Source: Artemisia argyi
Taxonomy: Eukaryota > Streptophyta > Magnoliopsida > Asterales > Asteraceae
Reading direction: 5' to 3'
Length of the DNA: 64,000 nt
NCBI GenBank assembly: GCA_030686995.1
Contig: CM060703.1
Location: forward strand, 6,368,597-6,432,596
Numbering within the stretch: position 1 is the stretch's first letter; each line of letters starts with the position of its first letter. The notes under the pieces are model-generated. The model searched no databases and was not told the DNA's origin. It saw only the letters and a program-made list of their open reading frames with translations. Positions 10,136 through 20,601 of this stretch are shown in pieces. Position numbers and translations under genes: made by a program.

Positions 10136-12543
10136 ATGCGCTTTTATTCTACTCAAAATACAAGTTAGGGGTCATTTAACACTAATATAAAAGTAATTAC
10201 AACAAATAATCGTTCCACTAAAGACCAATAGACAAGCACGGAGGTCATACACAAGCACCTCACAAATAGTGTTTAGATACTTACATCTCTCGGGTGTAAT
10301 AAAGTAATATAACATTATGGAAATGGAAGATATCTCTCACTACTTGTCATAGCAAAATAGATTACCATAGGCTTGGGAAAGGATCAAACCTCCACCACAT
10401 GGCGTAAGCACCTAGGATAAACTATCAAAGAGGTCTTTTAAAGGGTTGTAACGTTAGGTATAGGGATATGAATTACACGGTTTTGTTGGATAAAGGAAGT
10501 TTTACTGGTGGCGAGTTAACAATCTTGGTTAATTACATGTACAAGATGGCGTTGCTAAGCCAAGACTAGACTCGACTTAAGCTAACAAATGAAAAATAAC
10601 TAAAAACATAAAATAAACATAGAATGAAACATGGTAGTCCGTATGTTTTTTCTCTTTTTCCTTTTTCTAATTTTTTTTTTTTTTTTTTTGATTTTTTTTT
10701 TTTTTTTTTTTTTGCATACACTCTTACCCTACCATCCAAAATAATACATCATAGGGGTATGAACATTCCCGTTACATTTGAATCTTTACATACTTTACAT
10801 TAAACTATTCTAATGACTCGAATTAAGAAAATCAAAACACTTGGAGCACTTTTAAGATTAACGTACATATGGGGGTAATAATATTATGTTCTTCCCCATT
10901 ACTCCATAAAATAAGTACTTACCCATGAGTCCCAATCGTCCCAAAACAATATGTACAATGATATAACTCGACTTAGCAACCATGTAATCAATTAAAAAGT
11001 TAACTTAGGGTTTAACAAATAACAATAATGCACTAAAAATGAGCGCATACACGGAAGGCTAAGGCGATTTGGTTGTACATTTAAGTGGGGTGTAACAAAT
11101 TTTTCCTTTAAGTAAAATGCTTAAAGTTAGAAACGAAAAGATAGGCTCGGAGGGGTGTACTAGGGGTTTCGTGTACTAAAAATGAGTACAACGCTAAGGG
11201 TGTGGGAAAAATTAGTTGACTTAACTAGCCAAATAATATGACTTAAATGGTCAAGTAATTATGATACGGGTTTAACACAAGGGTGATCCTAATGCCTCTT
11301 ATCATGTAGTAAATCCTAACACACGAATGTAGTCTCACTAGCGGTCTCGGGATACATCACTAACGCAAGTTCTAGAATCTAAATGCTACCGGTACACTCA
11401 TAAGCACTAATAATGAATGCTTTTCCTATCAAATCTAAAGGCGAACCTCACATTTTTGGGTGGAAAATTTTTCTGAATATACGGTTATGTGCTAGTCATA
11501 CAACCTCCTATCCATGAGACGCTTGCTATGGCTAAAGTTTCACTCCTAAATGTTGTAAAAAATTTTAAATTTGGTGCTAAAATTACACTAACAAGTATTT
11601 CTCATAGTTTTATTACACATCTACTATCAAACAAAACAAACTCAAGCGAAAGTGCATATGTAAGGTATCATCTTTTTACCCTCCCCTTACACTTAAGATG
11701 AACATTGTCCCCAATGTTCAAGTAAAGAATGTAAAAGTTTAAAAGTAAAGAGAATGAAATCAAATACTCCCCTGATTCGCTCGGTATGGATTATAGGTTG
11801 GCCAGGTTAGATCTTCCTCCAAGAAAACGAACAATCAAAGCTTCCCTTCCAGAATATAAATCATCTCCTTGTCGAACATAACCTGTAAATCCTGACAAAA
11901 ATAGACAAGACAACCTCGAGTAAAATCGGCGGCATCCTATATAAGTTACTAAATCCTAGAAAACAAAGTAAGATATAATGCTTGTGGAATGAAGTTTGCA
12001 GATTTCCTGGAGATTATAAAACTTAATAATTCACAAAAACCATAAGACTCCGTTAGAAAAACAAAACCGGTAAAATTTCCAGATTTTAACTCCTGACGCC
12101 GTCAGAATGGACCTGCAGAAATTCTTATGTTAAGTTTCCGGAAAATTTCTGGAAAAACTTGGTCCTACTTCCTGGAAAATCCTGCAAAACTTCATTATGA
12201 CTCAATACAAGCATTTAACTCTAACAAATACGAATATACATGTTCATTTAATATTGTGGAGAATCATGATCGGTTTGTTTCTTAAAAACATATTTGGGGT
12301 TTCCCCTTACACTTATCTTTTGCAAAAATACTTTTAGGTTGGAGTTAAGACTAGGCCAAACAACATAGTAAAGTATTTCCACATTTTAATTTAGAAACAT
12401 GATCAACCAACAATAAAAATAAAGCATGCATACGGAAGCAAATAACAATCAAACAAATAAAATCACACAAAACATGGGTTGCCTCCCAAGAAGCGCTTTT
12501 CTTTATTTACGAGTCTTGTAGCTAGACTCAAGGTCATGGTTTA
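10136..12543 (-). other. non-coding internal region of the LTR element
   Basis: 2.4 kb between the gag stop codon and the polypurine tract. No coding frame for pol domains on either strand. Two further purine-tract modules lie at about 11684-11722 and 12300-12330, each with AAGTGTAAGGGG on the minus strand. Long T runs at about 10671-10713. Confidence 0.7.
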
Positions 12544-14781
12544 TCACGTGATCTCATCATTGGTTCCACTCTCTAGGTCATCTTCTAAACCAGTTTTGTA
12601 TTCCGGACCTAGTTGCAAGCACTCTTTGTAGAAACCAAGCATCCTATTTCTAACATACTCTACTCCTCTACGTCTATCCTCCCCATTCCTATAATAAGCC
12701 GCTTGCTTATGTTCCTTTTCGAAATTAGAGAGAAGGCGGTATTGTTCGATCTTGTAGGGCATTTGATAAGCAACCTCATCATTCTCTTTCTTGAACCTAA
12801 CTATCCCTAAAGTCGGATCATAACTCATCCTAGTGGCCTCAACAAATGGTTTTCCGAATATTATTTGGCTTAGGCAAGCATCTATCACCGGACGAGTGTC
12901 TTCCACTATCATAAAATCGATCTCATAGGTGAGATTCCCTATAATCACATGTAATCCCTTAACTCTCCCTACAAAATTACTTATCAGATTTTTACCGGGC
13001 ATCATCCTAAAATTGAGTTGCTTCTTCATCACCCAATTGTAATAGGTCCTAGTCATGATGTTCACGGGGGATCTAAGGTCGATGTAAGCTTTCCATATAT
13101 GCATGTGCCCGATATTACATGGGATGTTAATGTTAGAGGGGTCTCCCATTTTGATAAGGGGGTCGCCAAAGATATATGTTCTCTCGGGACCATCGAATAA
13201 ATCCTTATGGTATTCCCGTTCTTCCTTGGTTGGCAACTTATCAAAGTATTCTTCTATAGGTTCTACCTCCTCTAATTCCTCACCCTTATTAACCTCAACT
13301 TCCCTACTCTCATCCTTACTATCGGCTTCTACTCTAACTTCATCCTTGTCACTCTCCTCTATCTCCTTATCTATTGGCTTAATGGTGACAACATTGACAA
13401 AGTGGACATGTTTGGATGATGAGGGGTCCTTAATTTGGATTCCACTATTGGTGTCCCTAGTGTCCTTCCTAGGTGTGATTAATGCTTGGTTGTTGAGGGC
13501 TTTCAACAAGTTGTCAATCTTGTTGGTCATCTCCGTTTGTTGTTGGTTGAATTCGGTTTCGAACCTAGCTATGCGGGCTTCTTGAGATGCCATGAACTTT
13601 GACATCAATCCTTCAAGATTGTTGGTACTACCATAGTTGTTAGAAGGATTGTAGATGAAAGTACGGTTGGATGGTGGACCGTTTGGTTGATAACGAGTAG
13701 GCGGATTGGAGGAATTGGGTTGATTTTGTCTCCACCTAAGGTTTGGGTGATTTTTCCATGAGGGGTTGTATGAATCACCGTATGTGTTTGGCTCGGGCTT
13801 GAAAGTGTACCACTTATCTCCCGCTTCGTCGGTACGTGTGGATGCGTAGTCCGCAAAAGCTGTTCCGGGGAGTTCCACACAATCACGAGTGTCATGGGGA
13901 CCACTACATAATTCGCATGAAGAAGTGATTTTGTTCACTTGACTTGAAGGCTTCGGAGCTTCGTAAGATTTCATAAGAAACTTGACTTGGTCCTCAAGTT
14001 CCATGATCCTACGGTCGGGAGTGCTAGAATTGTTCGAAGGCAAAGATATTGCCTTGACCGTTTTGTTCAAATCACGGGGATCATTCCAACTTTCGTTGTC
14101 ATAGAGAGCAAGATCTTCTATGAGTTCCCATGATTGTTCCGCACTAAGATCACGTAGCTTACCACCGGCCGATTGGTCAATGGTTCGCCTTGTGGAGATG
14201 TCGATATGGTCATAGAAGATTTGGACTTAGAGCCAAAAATCTATGCCATGACGAGGGACTTTTTGGAGTAAGTCCTTGAAACGAGTCCATGCTTCATAAA
14301 GAGATTCATTTTGACGTTGTTGAAACATCAAGATGTCATTCCTAAGCTTAGTAGTTCTCCCCGGTGGGAAAAATTGAGCAAGGAAACGAGTGGTGAGATC
14401 ATCCCATGTGGTGATGGATCCCGCGGGTAAACGCTCAAGCCATTGACTAGCTTGATCCCGTAGAGAGAATTGGAATAGGCGTAAACGGGTAGTCTCTCTA
14501 GTTTCAACACCTAGGTCTATGGAATCTACGATTTTGAGAAAGTCCTTAAGATGTTGGTTTGGATCTTCGGAACGAAGTCCATGGAATGCACATCCGCTTT
14601 GCACCAACCGGATGGTGTCGGATCGCAAGGGGGTCACATTGTCTCCGGTGAGCTCAATGGTGTTTCGGTAGCCTTGGTGGCTAGGTCGGGAATACTCTCC
14701 TAAGGTTCGGGGCCTAAGGGGTTCTAGTGGTGGGTTTTGTTGTGGTGGGATGACGGGTTCAAAGATGTTACCACCTTCCAT
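12544..14781 (-). pseudogene. gag and protease-like polyprotein, one in-frame stop
   Basis: One reading frame of 745 codons on the minus strand, broken only by a TAA at 14229-14227 (codon 185). N-terminal part: retrotransposon gag core with LRLFQFSLRDQASQWLERLP and a FLAQFFPPG loop. After the stop, the same frame gives a zinc-knuckle-like CELCSGPHDTRDC (CX2CX3HX4C, about codon 290), a Q/N-rich then acidic linker, and a protease-like domain with AYIDLRSPVNIMTR and IIFGKPFVEA. The canonical D-S/T-G is absent (DLRSP); relatives I recall also lack glycine there, so this domain may be inactive in the whole family. The N-terminal piece starts at ATG 14781, shortly after the primer site. Gag packages RNA in virus-like particles. 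Whether the TAA is read through is unknown. Confidence 0.85.
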
Positions 14782-14928
14782 GATGTCGGATGGTAAAGAG
14801 TTACGAACAAAGGCACGAAGAAATAAGATAGACTAAAGAAAACCTAAAAATAAAAATAAAATCTTACTAGAAAGGAATCTAGCAAGTAGACCTAATAAAA
14901 AGAAATCCTAACCTAGACAATAACTAGT

Positions 14929-14945
14929 CCCCGGCAACGGCGCCA
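14929..14945 (-). promoter_or_regulatory. primer binding site for tRNA-Asp
   Basis: Minus strand TGGCGCCGTTGCCGGGG, six bases inside the 5' LTR, is complementary to the 3' end of plant nuclear tRNA-Asp(GUC) including CCA (17 of 17 against the sequence I recall). This primes minus-strand synthesis. Confidence 0.85.
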
Positions 14946-14951
14946 AAAACT

Positions 14952-16301
14952 TGATGCGTGGGAATCGCAACAGGCTTTACCTCTCGAGGGATCTCGAGAA
15001 GCTTACAACCCCCACCAGGCAGTGTACCTGATCGTTGTAGTATAGTATAGTGACAAGTACCGGGGGATTGATCGTTCAGCTTAGGAATAGTGTCGCTAGG
15101 ATTAGAAAGCCTAATTACTAGTTCTAGAGGTGAGGGATGATTATTTTTGTATTTTTATGTTTTATGGAAAGCAAGTAAAATCTCGGGTTTTGGAAGAGTG
15201 GGCGGAATTAGTTGCTATTCAACTAACCCAAAACTAAGATGCAATCAAAATAAAATACTAAAAATGAAATTAAACTAATTTATACTAAGGTTGTGAGCAG
15301 TAATTGGAGAAAATGTGTTTACTTAGACTTCACTACTCCCTAGATATCTTTTACACGTTAATTACTTGTTATAATTGTATGGATGACGGATTGTATTCCT
15401 TAATACCATTCATGGGGTGGCATACATAACTCCCCAATTCTATGAGCTCTTATCTCCTCCTACACCATGACCCAGCACAACTATAGGGATTGTAAACAGT
15501 GGCTCATGCATTAAATACAACCAATAAAGACCTAGTACGCCTCGGTTCATGTTTCTTAAGACGTTCAAGCATGTTACCATTTGGAGATCTGCTAGTTTTC
15601 TTAAGCCTAACATATAAAATCATTCATCCAAGACAAGAATAAACAAGTAATCAACACATAATCAATATCTAGGTTTCATTAGATCTAAGCAAACACAAAG
15701 GAGATCTAGCCTAGCATAATGGAATTGAGACAAGAACAAGATATAGACAACCAACGCATAGACATATTGATTGAATTAGAAGAACACTTATCTCAATTAC
15801 AATACAAGGTATCAAGGGTTTGGAACCCTTGAAAAACCTGTAAAAGTTGCACCAAATTCGTCTTTAGGGTTTCACCAAAACTTCTCCTTTTTTTTAATGA
15901 AAAAACTAGAAAACTATATATAGGAAAATAAGGGTGACGGCGTCAAGAGCAATGGTGTGACGCCGTCATCTCGCCGCCAAATACTTCCTCGGACGGCCTT
16001 GATCTACATCTGACGGCCTATGTGACGCCGTCATCAACCACGGTATTTTATTCTTGGGACTTTGACGCCGTCAAGAGCAACTCTTGACGCCTTCATGCAC
16101 TGTTCCCAGCATAGAAATTTGAAACTTTGCCGTTTTCTTCACTTTTATGCTCCAAAAACGTCCAAAATGGCTTCTTTTCCAGAATCCACTCTCCAAGTAC
16201 CTAAAATCACAAAAGGAACGATTTAGGGCAATATTTGATCAAATAAATTCGGATTCGGGCTTAAATGACCCCCTAAAAACGGACCATTTTTCGCCTCATC
16301 A
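14952..16301 (-). repeat. 5' LTR of the gag-only retrotransposon
   Basis: 1350 bp, matching the other LTR. In element orientation U3 starts at 16301, the TATA box is near 15915-15923 and U5 ends at 14952. U5 carries the tRNA-Asp-like stretch at 15030-15060. Confidence 0.95.
15030..15060 (+). other. tRNA-Asp 5'-half-like stretch in LTR U5
   Basis: Plus strand carries TCGTTGTAGTATAGT, identical to tRNA-Asp nucleotides 2-16 as I recall them, followed by an extra ATAGT and then ACAAGTA resembling the D-arm end. The same stretch is in the other LTR at 8828-8858. In the element RNA this is antisense to the primer tRNA and lies about 85 nt upstream of the primer site. Confidence 0.6.
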
Positions 16302-16382
16302 AAACTATGACAACAATATTTCTGGTTTGATCAATGGGTGATCACACTTAATGGGTTCCTCACAAGGAGCTGGTCATTTAAG

Positions 16383-16602
16383 TGATGAGACGAAAAGTGT
16401 ACCGCTTTTAGGGGTCATTTAAGTCCAAAGTCGAGATTATTTGATCAAATATTTTCCTAAATCGTTCCTTTTGTCATTTTAGGTACTTTTGAGAAGAAAT
16501 CTGGAAAAAGAAGCATTTTGAACGTTTTGGGAGCGAAAAAGTGAAGAAAACGACAAACTCTCCAATTCATGCTGAAAACAGTACCTGACGGCGTCAATAA
16601 GC
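16383..16602. mobile_element. older LTR fragment of the same family, opposite orientation
   Basis: Starting TGATGAGACG, this 220-bp piece is a diverged copy of the outer 220 bp of the neighbouring LTR but inverted (compare catttaag, gatcaaatatt, taaatcgttccttttg, ttttaggtactt). It begins 77 bp beyond the target duplication of the young element and retains one TGACGGCGTCA. Confidence 0.8.
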
Positions 16603-17048
16603 GATTGTTTACTCTAAACACTTTCTGGTACGAACTAAATCAATCATAAAGAAACGGAAGTAATGTCGTAAACTCATGCAAAGTGGACGAGACATCACTA
16701 TGAGATTCTAGTTAGCATATTTTGAATCTGTGAATGAAAGACATTTCATAATTAAAGAGTCCATAACTGATTATCATGGTGGGAGACCGAGATAATGACA
16801 ACAACTATTGTGAAAGAGGGAGCATTATCGGAATTCATGTCTTACCAAAATAGAACCGAAAATATGCTTATCTACTTATTACAGTAGTACACTACTCCTT
16901 CAATATGGACATCTGAGAAACCCCCCTCTTTGTCAAACTAACACGTCTATAAGTCAGCCATATCCAAAATTATAAAGAAGCCTTTTTTAACTGTTCAAGA
17001 TCTATACAACAAAATATATATTTTATACATTCCATATAGTTTAAGCTT

Positions 17049-17056
<8 letters not shown>
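16603..17056. other. spacer and distal intron 1 relic of DUF2431 copy C
   Basis: Sequence near 16850-16897 (gaaccgaaaatatgctt, cagtagtacactact) matches intron 1 of copy A near 1685-1730. Exons 2 and 3 of copy C were not found here. Confidence 0.5.
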
Positions 17057-17120
<64 letters not shown>

Positions 17121-17819
17121 GATGATCAGGTACGTTTTTGTCTTTTAGTGCGGATGGTACGGACCAATCTCAGCCCTCCATCTAGTCAACCATCTGAAAA
17201 AGGCGGAGTGATAATATCGTAAATATCCCGTCTTTTCTTAAGATCGTTACTATCGTATTAGCATTTTTTTTGAAAAAAATTCAAAAAAATCTGAAAAAAA
17301 TTAAAAAATAAAGAGGACAACAAATAATTAAGAAATCGCTGAAAAAATTTCAAAAAAAAATCGTTTTCATCGTTAAAGGTATTGTGATATCAGAATCTGA
17401 TTTTGACTTTTTTTTACAAAAGTCAAGATCAGACCTTGACTTTGTAAAAAAGTCAAAATCAGATTCTGAAAACTTTTTTTTTTAATAAAAAATTTAATAT
17501 CACAATAACTTTTTTAATATCGTAAAAACTTTTTCTTAATAAAAATTGTTAATATCGCCGTAACTATCATGCTTTCTTAATATCAAAGTTAATCTGAAAA
17601 AAGTACTCAGAAAAATCTGAAAAAATAAAAGAACACAACTAGAGTAAGGATCGCTGAGAAGGAAAAAAAATCAAATAAATCGTTTTCATGATCAATTGGT
17701 ACCGTGAAATTAGCGTCAGATCTTGACTTTTTAAAAAAAAGTCAAGATCAGATCTGGAATGGGCAGTCCAGATTCATCCGCACGTCCGCACTAAAAAAAT
17801 GTATCCGCACGTGATCCTC

Positions 17820-17870
<51 letters not shown>
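17057..17870. mobile_element. fold-back element embedded in TA microsatellites
   Basis: (TA)n at 17057-17116 and 17823-17870 bracket about 705 bp whose ends are inverted: left TTTTAGTGCGGATGGTACGG, right (reverse complement) TTTTTTAGTGCGGACGTGCGG. The interior repeats aagtcaagatcagatc-type words in both orientations. Compared with copy A intron 1, this block interrupts the match between tacactact and aaaatttc...cctcagc, so it is an insertion in copy C intron 1. Resembles Micron-type microsatellite-associated MITEs. Confidence 0.6.
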
Positions 17871-17872
<2 letters not shown>

Positions 17873-18091
17873 CTGGGTTCTTACCGTTGGAAAATTTCAG
17901 TTCCTCAGCTATTTATGGTTTGGTTCTGACAGGCTCTGTAAACAAGCTAACTAGCCCTTACTTGTATGCATGTGTTTGTTTGAGTTAGGAAAGAGGTAAG
18001 TTGACAATGACATAATTGTTTTATAGAAATATGACATATATATAATGTGCCACAAAATACTAAGTCGGCTCATGCTTTAAAGATAACTTAA

Positions 18092-18298
18092 GTTTACGAT
18101 TGTTACATGTTCGTTGGTTTGGTTCTCAGGTTTATTGGACTGTACGGTTCAATTCCTTGGTTTAAAAAATCGTAGAGGTAAATTGAAAACAAAACCAAAC
18201 CAAAACCAAATTTAGATCAGAGAACATCAAACTCGAATTTGTTTCGGTTTCCGGCTTAATATAAAATAACAATTTTTGGTACATTTTTCAACATAATC
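18092..18298. mobile_element. GGTTTGG-rich insertion in the copy C intron
   Basis: Absent at the matching place in copy A intron 1 (cttaagtctactagattattg near 1890-1905). The insert carries ggtttggttctcagg and aaccaaaccaaaacc in opposite orientations, so it is self-complementary and of the short-motif type. Exact ends not fixed. Confidence 0.45.
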
Positions 18299-18501
18299 TA
18301 CTAGATTATTGATAAACTCTTGATCAGATTGTGTCATAAAACTAGAAACTATATCGCAACATTCAAAGACTTAAAGTTGAAAAACTATATATGTTTTCTA
18401 ATGCACAACTAGATAATGTTTTATTAAAAACTATAAAATACGTGTTAATCCTTTTAAATGTTTTCTAATTATATTAATGAAAGGATAGACAAAATTGTTA
18501 C

Positions 18502-18685
18502 CGTATGTTTGTAACGATGTCACCACGATCTTCGAACCATCTTGACGGGATTTAACTAGGCCAATATAGAAGCCAAAGTTACCATCTCCAAGGAGCAATA
18601 CTGTGTGGTTACTTGGATACTCAGCTAACCATTTGCCGGCAAACGGTTGATCATAAATTTGTGACGATGAGTTATGGGTAACCAT
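18502..18685 (-). pseudogene. DUF2431 copy C, exon 1 only
   Basis: ATG at 18685, GT donor after 18502, 184 nt as in copies A and B. Encodes an open exon with HTVLLLGDGNFGFYIGL in place of the family GDGNFGFS motif, then KSRQDGSKIVVTSLQTY. Intron 1 continues to about 16850, interrupted by the microsatellite-embedded element and a GGTTTGG-type element. Exons 2 and 3 are missing from the downstream sequence, where an old inverted LTR fragment and the young LTR retrotransposon now lie. It forms the left half of an inverted pair with copy D. Confidence 0.75.
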
Positions 18686-18921
18686 TGTCAGAGAGATATG
18701 ATGAGGGAAATGTAATAAAAATAATTCTTTTGGAGTTAGTATAGCTTTGCGGGTTAAGCATGCAAACAAATGGTTTTGAACATATACTTTTCAAACGAGA
18801 TCTCCTATTTATAGAATACATTTAATAGATGAAGATTGTATTAGTTTTAGAGTAGATTTGAAATTTTATCATATATATAGTTATTGAGTTTTCTTAGCAA
18901 CTTATGTGGGCGTATCAGAAG

Positions 18922-19257
18922 TAGGGCTGAGCAAACGGACCGGACCGACCGACAAAACCGACCGGACCGGACCGGACCGGACCGACCACATTCGGTCCGG
19001 TCCTCGGTCTAAGCTTTTTAGCTAATTCGGTCCTCGGTCCGGTCCGGTCCGGTCCGGACCGACCAAAAACCCGAAAAAACTTGCCATATCTTTCCTAATT
19101 GGACCGGACCGACCGAAGACCGACCGGACCGGACCGGACAGAGACCGGACCGACCGCATTCGGTCCGGTCTCGGTCTATGGTTTTTCCGGTTCTCGGTCT
19201 TCGGTCCGGTCCGGTCTTGGTCGGTCCGGTCTGGTTTTTGGACCGTGATCACCCTTA
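18922..19257. mobile_element. hAT-like MITE filled with GGTCCG motifs
   Basis: TAGGGCTGAGCAAACGG...CCGTGATCACCCTTA with the perfect 8-bp duplication ATCAGAAG (18914-18921, 19258-19265). The interior is almost entirely GGTCCGGTCC / GGACCGACC in both orientations. The right arm of the inverted duplication has the site unfilled at 19892-19899 (GTTCTGAT on the plus strand). Confidence 0.85.
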
Positions 19258-20100
19258 ATCAGAAGCATGCTTACTTAAAATGAGATATACAATTCACTAG
19301 CTTACCTCTTGCGTTATGGTATGAGAATTAATGTTATGTTTCCGAAGAAATGAGATTCGATATGGAATTGAGGTTTGATTTTATATTTCAAAGGATGTTA
19401 ACCTACAAATACTTTATCGGAAAATACATTTAAAAAATAATTGTATTTCCAATTAAGTATTTTTAGGTTAACGTCCTTTGAAAAACAAAATCAAAACTCA
19501 ATTATATATCGAATCTCATATCTTAAGCAACATAACGTTAATTCTCATACCATAACGCAAGAGGTAAGCTAGTGAATCATATCTCTCATTTTAAGTAAGC
19601 ATGGTTCTCAGACACCCACATAAGTTGTCAAGATAACTCTATAACTAAGATAAATTTCTAAATGTACTCTAAAACCAAGACAATCTTCTTCTATTAAATT
19701 TATTCTATAACTACATGATCTCGTTTAATATATTTTCCGATAAAATATTTTTGCGTTAACATCCTTTGGAAAACAAAATTAAAAATCAATTTAATATCGA
19801 ATCTCACATCTTAAGTAACATAATGCTAATTCTGATACCATAATGCTAAAGGTAAGCTAGTGAATCGTATTTCTCATTTTAAATAATCATGGTTCTGATA
19901 CGTCCCCGTAAGTTGTTAAGAAAACTCTATAACTAAGATGAATTTTTAAATCGGATCTAAAACCAAGACAATCTCATCTATTAAATGTATTCTATAACTA
20001 CGAGATCTCGTTTGAGAAGTATATGTTTAAAACCATTTGTTTGCATACTTAACCCGTAGAGCTACACTAACTCCAAAATACTTATTTTTATTACATTTCC

Positions 20101-20392
20101 TGATAGCATCAAGAAACACCATTCGGGAGGTCGAGATTGATCAAAATAAGCATACATATCTAAATAGAAAAGTAGATAAAAAAAAGTTGAAAGAAAGAAA
20201 GAGTTTTATTAAAATGAAATCAAAGAATGACTAAAATTTCCCACACCCTCATGGAGAGTCATGAGGGGTATTTATACTCCCTAGACGTTACTAGTTTGCC
20301 CGTGTACATTATTAGTCCCTGCCGGTGCAACTATATTACGTCTCTAGTATAATTCACATGTAAGATGTTATCTTCACAAAGGAAATCTAACA
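20101..20392 (-). mobile_element. solo LTR, 292 bp
   Basis: TG...CA (TGATAGCATC...AATCTAACA) with perfect 5-bp duplication TTTCC (20096-20100, 20393-20397). The left arm of the inverted duplication has the unfilled GGAAA at 18706-18710. A GTATAAATACCCC box on the minus strand suggests that orientation. Not related in sequence to the 1350-bp LTR. Confidence 0.8.
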
Positions 20393-20417
20393 TTTCCCTT
20401 ATCATATCTCTATGACA

Positions 20418-20601
20418 ATGGTTACCCATAACTCATCATCACAAATTTTTGATCATCGGTTTTTCGACAAATGATCAACTAAGTACCCAAGTAACCACAT
20501 AGTATTGCTCCTTGGAGATGGGAACTTTGACTTCTCTGAAGGCCTAGTTAAATCCCGTCAAGATGGTTTGAAGATCGTGGTAACATCGTTACAAACATAG
20601 G
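20418..20601 (+). pseudogene. DUF2431 copy D, exon 1 only, with stops
   Basis: Same 184-nt exon length as the other copies, ending at a GGTAACC donor. The frame keeps IVLLLGDGNFDFSEGLVKSR but carries an in-frame TGA early in the exon and a TAG in place of the final tyrosine codon. Inverted relative to copy C. No exons 2 or 3 found downstream on the plus strand. Confidence 0.75.

Larger units (their letters stand above)
8748..16301 (-). mobile_element. non-autonomous gag-only LTR retrotransposon, recent insertion
   Basis: A 7554-bp element read on the minus strand. LTRs at 8748-10097 and 14952-16301 are both 1350 bp, start TG and end CA on the plus strand, and differ at two positions I found. 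Target duplication AAACT (8743-8747, 16302-16306) is perfect. The interior (10098-14951) has a tRNA-Asp primer site, one gag/protease-like reading frame and a 2.4-kb non-coding tail with purine-tract modules, but no reverse transcriptase, RNase H or integrase. Gag resembles the Asteraceae family often labelled MAK10-like protein (Ty3/Gypsy-type gag). It must depend on enzymes from another element. Confidence 0.9.

Noticed and set aside
12613..13585. Open plus-strand frames of 65-160 codons opposite the gag gene
   Set aside because: They are antisense shadows of the gag/protease frame, serine- and threonine-rich, without any recognisable domain.
15030..15060. Possible tRNA-Asp gene in the LTR
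   Set aside because: Only the 5' half matches; there is no complete cloverleaf or anticodon arm, and it is duplicated in both LTRs.
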